A stretch of DNA of 11,011 bases. It comes from DAOTUB01 sp034437455. Its GTDB lineage: Bacteria; Chloroflexota; Anaerolineae; B4-G1. A program made the translations under genes and the position numbers. Location: NCBI GenBank assembly GCA_034437455.1, contig DAOTUB010000026.1:1-11011 (forward strand), in the 5' to 3' direction. Position 1 is the stretch's first letter; each line of letters starts with the position of its first letter. The notes under the pieces were generated by a model. It was not told the origin of the DNA and did not search any database. It saw only the letters and a program-made list of their open reading frames with translations. Below, piece by piece: positions 7,301 through 11,011 of the stretch.

Positions 7301-7918
7301 GTCCGCTCACGCTTGCGCGACCAGGCACGGGCGGGGAATGTCCAAGCCAAAGCCGAGCTGACCCGCGTCAAAAAGCGCCAGCGGGCGTTGGCAGCTCGGC
7401 GCGAGGCAAAGCTGATCGCTCTGAAGCGCGAGCCAGAATTGATCGCGCCCGACCCTGTGACCTTTCTAGTCCACGCGCTGGTTATCCCTTCCGACGATCC
7501 CGAGGACCATAAACGGCACGACGAAGAAGTCGAGATGGTTGCTGTACGTGAGGCCTGGGCCTACGAAGAAGCCCGTGGCGCCGTTGTCACCGACGTCTCT
7601 ACCTCAAAGCTGGCAATGGCCGCCGGGCTTGAACCTCATCCCGGCTTCGACTTGCTCTCACGCCGCCCTGATGGGGAAGAACGGGCCATTGAGGTCAAGG
7701 GCCGCGCCCGCGTGGGGGATGTAGAGTTGAAGGAAAACGAGTGGATCAAAGCCTGCAATCACCAGGACCATTACTGGCTTTACGTGGTCTATAATTGCGC
7801 CACACCCCAACCCCAACTTTGGCGGGTTCGGAACCCATTCCAGAGCTTGGTCGCCCGCGTCAAGGGTGATGTGATTGTAGATGAACAAGAGATCTTTGAA
7901 GCGGCAGAGGAGAACTAA
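4310..7918 (+). CDS. XRE HTH - SNF2/RapA-like helicase - DUF3883-like fusion (Hma/DrmD-type defence helicase)
   Basis: This 1202-residue protein is a superfamily 2 DNA helicase or translocase. Residues 12-55 form an XRE-type helix-turn-helix (TPAAVSQWESG at 35-45). Helicase motifs follow in order: LPHQR (126-130), Walker A DDAGAGKT (149-156), DEAH (251-254), TATPH (301-305), LIIFTEHRDTL (551-561), ATDAAGEGINL (610-620) and RLEQRMGRIHR (637-647). All catalytic residues are present, so it should hydrolyse ATP on duplex DNA. A very acidic stretch at 463-494 lies between the two RecA lobes. The C-terminus (about 1072-1180) resembles DUF3883, with GFD (1112-1114) and EVKG (1128-1131), a D...ExK pattern like PD-(D/E)xK nucleases. 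Helicases of this class occur with methylases in Hma and, as DrmD, in class 1 DISARM. The start is ATG at 4310, or the adjacent ATG at 4313. Translation is probably coupled to the STAND gene, since no strong ribosome binding site is seen. The N-terminal HTH is unusual. Confidence 0.9.
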   Translation: MMKPKMLPDYPNRIKALRARFDLNQAGLAELIGVTPAAVSQWESGASQPSQKRWAQITRAEMLGVHALADDFESMVKESRADYVLPNITFATNPEIVRLVLQGQRLAYGHQTNPTFAVEISQIDPLPHQRMAVYERMLTQPRLRFLLADDAGAGKTIMAGLYIREMLSRRLIRRVLIVPPAGLVGNWEREMHKLFSLPFRVTVGSDAKSGNPFIGPESDLRIVSVDTLAGDRMFSCLQEPGVSPYDLVIFDEAHKLSADREPNFRLRKTNRYKLAEALAGVPSLPLRWQLEWSAHHLLLLTATPHMGKDFPYYCLWRLLEPEALSTFDAFQAYPLQARRQCFIRRTKEEMVSFAGQPIYPKRVSDTLSYDLSQASSQGDGVSEQCLYDETTAYIKTWYNKAEFLNRSAVRLAMSVFQRRLASSTYALLCSLENRLNKLEGLLEAIESNELTLEDLAGRQRQLDDEAYDLLDETTADEEESLDGREQSEVAEDETLGAIAFRSLLDLQLERQAVKKLVDLARQVYEDDTHEDAKFAKLLQVLRDPQYRDEKLIIFTEHRDTLSFLVRRLEQLGYTGEIAQIHGGIRYPERQKQVDLFKKPVSEGGARYLVATDAAGEGINLQFCWLMVNYDVPWNPARLEQRMGRIHRYKQKHDPVVIINLVAGKTREGQVLKTLLDKLEAIRKELGHGKVFDVVGQLFEGMSLKAYMEQALTDQGAEVASQDISAKLTKEQVEELRAREKQLYGDDDDVRDALQRLRDRQAQERYRKLLPGQVRRFIEKATSLLDIGIEGDLDGYFSLRPLKAGALDPLWPALESYQASQRARLTLHQDQVKEDPPTVFVRPGEPIFDSLAEHFYARFAQQARQGSVFVDPTAQQPYLFHLARIEIKRHAAPDIDALKHPELLESRLIGLKQDQDGHLESVPVEHLLLLRGGPSIYGPYLSFVARVQDLREQAQAYALEHVARALVDEQRQALERTLPQRTNFIRRGYDYQEAELAKVRSRLRDQARAGNVQAKAELTRVKKRQRALAARREAKLIALKREPELIAPDPVTFLVHALVIPSDDPEDHKRHDEEVEMVAVREAWAYEEARGAVVTDVSTSKLAMAAGLEPHPGFDLLSRRPDGEERAIEVKGRARVGDVELKENEWIKACNHQDHYWLYVVYNCATPQPQLWRVRNPFQSLVARVKGDVIVDEQEIFEAAEEN
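7907..7912 (+). promoter_or_regulatory. Strong ribosome binding site for the HEPN-like gene
   Basis: GAGGAG lies five bases before the ATG at 7918, within the last codons of the helicase gene. It fixes the start of the 508-residue protein and, with the TAATG stop/start overlap, shows that this gene is translated strongly and together with the helicase. It is the best Shine-Dalgarno sequence in the operon. Confidence 0.75.
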
Positions 7919-9444
7919 TGCCCGAGTTATCAGAACCTGTTTCTCTGGACCTCTATCTGGATCGAGTCCTGTCTGAACAAGATCAAATCCTTTTTCGAGA
8001 AGCGGCAAAGGCCGCTCAGGTATCAGCGTTCCGTGCGGCCTATGTAATGGTGTGGTTGAGTTGTGCGGAATCCCTCAAGCGCAAGTTCATCGAGTTGGCG
8101 CCACGTGACGGAAATGCTGGACGAGTCGTCGGTGGGATTCAAAGAAGAGAGTCTACGCATCAGGCTGTTGATAAATACATCTTGGAACAAGCAAAGAAGT
8201 ATGGGCTTCTTACGGAGACAGAATTCACCCGACTTGAGCACGTTTACACTATGCGTTGCGTCTATGGACATCCCTATGAAGAACAACCAACGGCTGAAGA
8301 GCTTGTCGCGGCTGCATCCACAGTAGTCGATGTCGTGTTGAGCCAGCCGACCAAGTTGCGTCATGGATACCTCCAAGATCAAGTGCACCTTTTGACAGAA
8401 CGGCGAGCGTTCCTAGATGATTTGTTCGAAGCTGTAGAGCGCTACGCTGATTTGATACAGACTAAGGCAGATGATAGCCTCCACTTGTGGTTTCTGAGAA
8501 AGTTGTGGGACAAACTACAAAGCATCGCTATAGACCCTTCTATGGCTGTATTCTTGCGTCGGGGTATTTGGTTCTCTATTGTATATCTGCGGCGAACGCG
8601 AGAGATTTTTGATGACTGGGGTGTGGTGGAAGATTTGATTCAATATCCCGCCGTGCTTTCTCAAGTTTTATCGGATCAAGAATTATTTAATAGGATTGGG
8701 GACTCTGCGCAGGATATGGTTGTAGGTTTTCTTCTTGATGAGAGCGCCCTGGATAGCGGGTACCTAGAACGTCTCAAAGATTTGGCCTCGAAGGATTTGC
8801 TAAATGGTCGGCAACGCGAGCGTCTTGCCGAGTTTATTAGGGAGATACCCTTAGAGTATCTTGCTTCCTCTGGAATACATCCATCTTATTATGCTGACAG
8901 GATCATTGAGGAACTTAAAAGTCGTAATTGGTATGTTCAAAATCCTGCTATCAAGGTTTTGAAGAATGTTGGCGCGGAACGCATTGGTTGGATTTCCAGT
9001 GGTGTACAACAGAGGCTCGGAAATAACGTTCTCCAGGCAGCTGAAGGTAGCGCTAGAGAGGCAAGGAGCTTTTTGAGAGCTATTTCTAATTCTGAAGATC
9101 CATGGCCTGACGATTTCATTGAAGGAATAATAACCGAGTGCTTTGTTAACGATGACAATGAAATACGTTTCAAAGCCGAATGCTTGTATCAAGCGTTAAG
9201 ATGCATGAGAACTATTGGCGAGGCATCAAGAACGGCTATCATTGGTCGCCTGGTCAATCGTATTCAGAATGGAACTTGGAAACATGGCTGGGGGCCACTG
9301 CATCACAAAGGGAAACAAGAATCTCTGGAGATTTTAGAGAAAGTGATTGGAGAGGACGAGATAATATTTGGAGTAGTAAAACCCCTTATTGAAATAGTCC
9401 AAGGATTGGAGACCGAAGAAGAAAATGGAGTCCAAAGTTTCTGA
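7918..9444 (+). CDS. HEPN-like N-terminal domain with long helical C-terminus, embedded in the helicase/methylase operon
   Basis: I do not recognise this 508-residue protein as a named family. Residues 20-145 form helices like HEPN or DUF4145-type domains: one helix with WLSCAESLKRK (46-56), then RLEHVYTMRCVYGHPY (105-120). The latter holds R113 and H118 in the R-x4-H spacing used by HEPN ribonucleases, although the usual polar residue after R is a cysteine. PTAEELV follows, as expected after that motif. Residues 160-500 are predicted mostly helical, perhaps HEAT-like, with no enzyme motif or membrane segment. The ATG overlaps the helicase stop (TAATG), and the end overlaps the methylase start by 20 bases, so it is embedded in the operon. 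I infer a toxic RNase effector or an adaptor that binds the helicase or methylase. GC falls from about 53-57% in sampled N-terminal lines to about 37-43% after the HEPN-like part. Confidence 0.75.
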   Translation: MPELSEPVSLDLYLDRVLSEQDQILFREAAKAAQVSAFRAAYVMVWLSCAESLKRKFIELAPRDGNAGRVVGGIQRRESTHQAVDKYILEQAKKYGLLTETEFTRLEHVYTMRCVYGHPYEEQPTAEELVAAASTVVDVVLSQPTKLRHGYLQDQVHLLTERRAFLDDLFEAVERYADLIQTKADDSLHLWFLRKLWDKLQSIAIDPSMAVFLRRGIWFSIVYLRRTREIFDDWGVVEDLIQYPAVLSQVLSDQELFNRIGDSAQDMVVGFLLDESALDSGYLERLKDLASKDLLNGRQRERLAEFIREIPLEYLASSGIHPSYYADRIIEELKSRNWYVQNPAIKVLKNVGAERIGWISSGVQQRLGNNVLQAAEGSAREARSFLRAISNSEDPWPDDFIEGIITECFVNDDNEIRFKAECLYQALRCMRTIGEASRTAIIGRLVNRIQNGTWKHGWGPLHHKGKQESLEILEKVIGEDEIIFGVVKPLIEIVQGLETEEENGVQSF

Positions 9445-11011
9445 CCGCCGCCTAATCGAAGTCGCGTTTCCACTCAAGCAAACCTCGCTGGACTCGGTCC
9501 ACGAGAAAAACGTGCGCCACGGCCACATCAGCACCCTGCACATCTGGCCCGCCCGGCGTCCCCTGGCCGCCTGCCGCGCTGCTCTGATCGCCACCCTACT
9601 GCCTGACCCCGGTGATCCCGAAGAGCGCCGCGAAATTCTCAAGCGGCTGGGCGGCACCGTCAAAGAGACGGTCAAGACCCGCACCCGGCCCGATGGCACC
9701 GTCGAGGAAACGGTCAAAGAGAAAACGGTGGGTGGCATCTTGCACTGGGGCCGTGAGTCCGATCCCGACCTGGATTGGTTCCGTGAGCAGATTCGTCAGG
9801 CTTATGGCGGCCGCGCGCCCAAAGTACTCGATCCCTTTGCCGGCGGTGGGGCCATCCCCCTGGAGGCTATGCGCCTGGGCTGCGAAGCTACGGCTGTGGA
9901 CATCAACCCGGTGGCCTGGTTCCTATTAAAGTGTACCTTAGAGTATCCCCAGCGGCTGGCCGGGCAAACGCGCCCTCTGCCCGATTTTGTCGTGGACGAC
10001 CGGGGTTTTATGGAGAACTTTTTGAAAAAGGCCCACGGGCTAACGGGAGCCAGCTTGCGGGCCGAGTTGAAAAAGCTGGGCCTGGGCGAAGAAACAGCCA
10101 CTATGCGCCTGCCGGGGATGGCGCCCGAGGTGGACCTGGAAGCCGACCTGGCCTGGCATGTGCGCGCCTGGGGCCATTGGGTGTTGGAACGTGCGCGGGA
10201 AGATCTGGCACCCTACTACCCCACAGTGGACGGCAAGACCACTGTGGCCTATCTATGGGCGCGCACGGTGACCTGCAAGAATTGCCGAGCTACCATCCCT
10301 CTACTCAAGACTTGTTGGCTTTCGAAAATATCCAAACGTAAAGCCGTATTAACAGTAAAGCCTAACACAGATAGAACAAATGTGATCTTTGGAGTTCAAA
10401 AGAATCCACCTAAGAACAAAGACACAGGTAAGGGAACAATGTCCCGCGCCGGAGCGACTTGTCCGTGCTGTGGGGCGATTATGACAATGGCCGACATCCG
10501 CTTAGAAGGTCAAGCTGGAAGATTGGGCGTAGTGATGACCGTTGTGGTAGTTGACGATGAGATCGGCAAAGATTATCGTCTGCCGACAGCGGAAGAAAAT
10601 CAAATAGCGACAACGCTCAAAGACAAGCTAACCGGTGTTTTTGACGAAATCCCATTTGGTCTACCTGAGGAATCTTTGCCTAGTGAAGAAACATTGGGTT
10701 TTCGTGTCCCACTCTATGGTTTTAAGAAGTGGCGAGAACTCTTTACTCCAAGACAATTATTGGCCTTGGGGACTTTCATCAAGCATATACGCGCTGTCCG
10801 AGAAAAGATGCATAATCAAAACTACTCCACGGATTTCACTGAAGCGGTGACTTTCTACTTGACTTGTTTAGTTACAGCAATTCCAATTATGGGTCTGATC
10901 TGCCAGTTTATGCCAAATTCGAGTGTCATCATCGACCTGAAACACTATGTTAGCGCGCTATTTCCAATCGGTTACGTTGGCCAAGCGGTTGTTAGATTGT
11001 CCCCCATTAGC
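9425..11011 (+). CDS. DUF1156 DNA methyltransferase, 3' end beyond the window
   Basis: The frame is open from ATG 9425 to the right edge (529 codons), so the gene is only partly seen. The N-terminus carries the DUF1156 signature: RRLIEVAFPLK (8-18), then GHISTLHIWPARRPLAACRA (33-52). DPFAGGGAIPLEA (136-148) is the SAM-binding motif I, and AVDINPVA (157-164) follows as motif II with acidic D159. CKNC (284-287) and CPCCG (346-350) look like a split zinc ribbon. The family's catalytic (D/N)PPY motif should come later and is not in the window, so activity cannot be judged. The role is probably N6-adenine or N4-cytosine modification of host DNA to protect it from its partner defence proteins. It overlaps the previous gene by 20 bases; GGAG (9408-9411) is a distant possible ribosome binding site, so coupling is likely. 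GC is about 72-75% in sampled early lines but about 33-38% after base 10310. The last 50 residues look divergent, yet the frame stays open. Confidence 0.88.
   Translation, partial: MESKVSDRRLIEVAFPLKQTSLDSVHEKNVRHGHISTLHIWPARRPLAACRAALIATLLPDPGDPEERREILKRLGGTVKETVKTRTRPDGTVEETVKEKTVGGILHWGRESDPDLDWFREQIRQAYGGRAPKVLDPFAGGGAIPLEAMRLGCEATAVDINPVAWFLLKCTLEYPQRLAGQTRPLPDFVVDDRGFMENFLKKAHGLTGASLRAELKKLGLGEETATMRLPGMAPEVDLEADLAWHVRAWGHWVLERAREDLAPYYPTVDGKTTVAYLWARTVTCKNCRATIPLLKTCWLSKISKRKAVLTVKPNTDRTNVIFGVQKNPPKNKDTGKGTMSRAGATCPCCGAIMTMADIRLEGQAGRLGVVMTVVVVDDEIGKDYRLPTAEENQIATTLKDKLTGVFDEIPFGLPEESLPSEETLGFRVPLYGFKKWRELFTPRQLLALGTFIKHIRAVREKMHNQNYSTDFTEAVTFYLTCLVTAIPIMGLICQFMPNSSVIIDLKHYVSALFPIGYVGQAVVRLSPIS

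Noticed and set aside
9612..10341. Two further + strand open frames (9612-9929 and 9931-10341)
   Set aside because: They are shadows of the GC-rich 5' half of the methylase gene, which carries clear DUF1156 and DPFAGGG motifs in its own frame.
10860..11011. Frameshift near the end of the methylase gene
   Set aside because: The last 50 residues look unlike the family as I remember it, and fragments in other frames look partly plausible, but those frames contain stops while the original frame stays open to the edge.
4310..11011. Definite assignment as class 1 DISARM
   Set aside because: The helicase and methylase are compatible with DrmD and DrmMI, but none of the core genes drmA, drmB or drmC is in the window, and the DUF1156 methylase fits Hma better.

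Overview
The window looks like a bacterial defence or accessory island. It carries five protein-coding regions, all on the + strand, and the last four form a tightly packed operon. I infer the organism, from memory only, as a Chloroflexota-like bacterium (Anaerolineae or Caldilineae type) or another large-genome environmental lineage. The reasons are the kinesin-light-chain-type TPR repeats, the NB-ARC/TPR protein, the moderately high GC of the core genes, and a DUF1156 methylase next to an SNF2-like helicase. No rRNA, tRNA, CRISPR array, transposase or integrase is visible.

Layout. (1) 90-1289: an orphan array of 42-residue TPR units in exact register. It begins part-way through its first unit with no convincing start, and is probably the sensor end of a broken STAND-type gene. 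(2) 1290-1735: a 446-base gap holding a good sigma-70-type promoter (TTGACT, 17 bases, TATACT) and a leader of about 235 nt. The leader contains a GC-rich hairpin inside a possible 13-codon proline-rich ORF, and a second, nested inverted repeat about 50 bases before the next gene. (3) 1736-4300: a STAND NTPase with a helical N-terminus, NB-ARC, winged helix and TPR-like C-terminus. (4) 4310-7918: a 1202-residue fusion of an XRE-type HTH, an SNF2/RapA-like helicase and a C-terminal DUF3883-like domain with a nuclease-like D...ExK pattern. (5) 7918-9444: a 508-residue protein that I read as an N-terminal HEPN-like domain (R-x4-H) followed by a long helical region. (6) 9425 to beyond the right edge: a DUF1156 DNA methyltransferase, cut off before its catalytic (D/N)PPY motif.

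How the genes may work together (inference). Helicase plus DUF1156 methylase matches the layout I remember as Hma (helicase, methylase, ATPase), where the third core gene is a DUF499 ATPase expected just beyond the right edge. It also resembles the helicase/methylase pair of class 1 DISARM (DrmD/DrmMI). Here the pair is joined, through 9-base spacing and 1- and 20-base overlaps, to a STAND sensor upstream and a HEPN-like candidate RNase in the middle. That suggests a composite system: methylation marks self, the helicase handles unmodified invading DNA, and the STAND and HEPN proteins form an abortive-infection arm.

Base composition falls sharply inside three of these genes: near the winged-helix/TPR boundary of the STAND protein, after the HEPN-like part of the 508-residue protein, and between the two CxxC pairs of the methylase. 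This suggests modular replacement of 3' ends.
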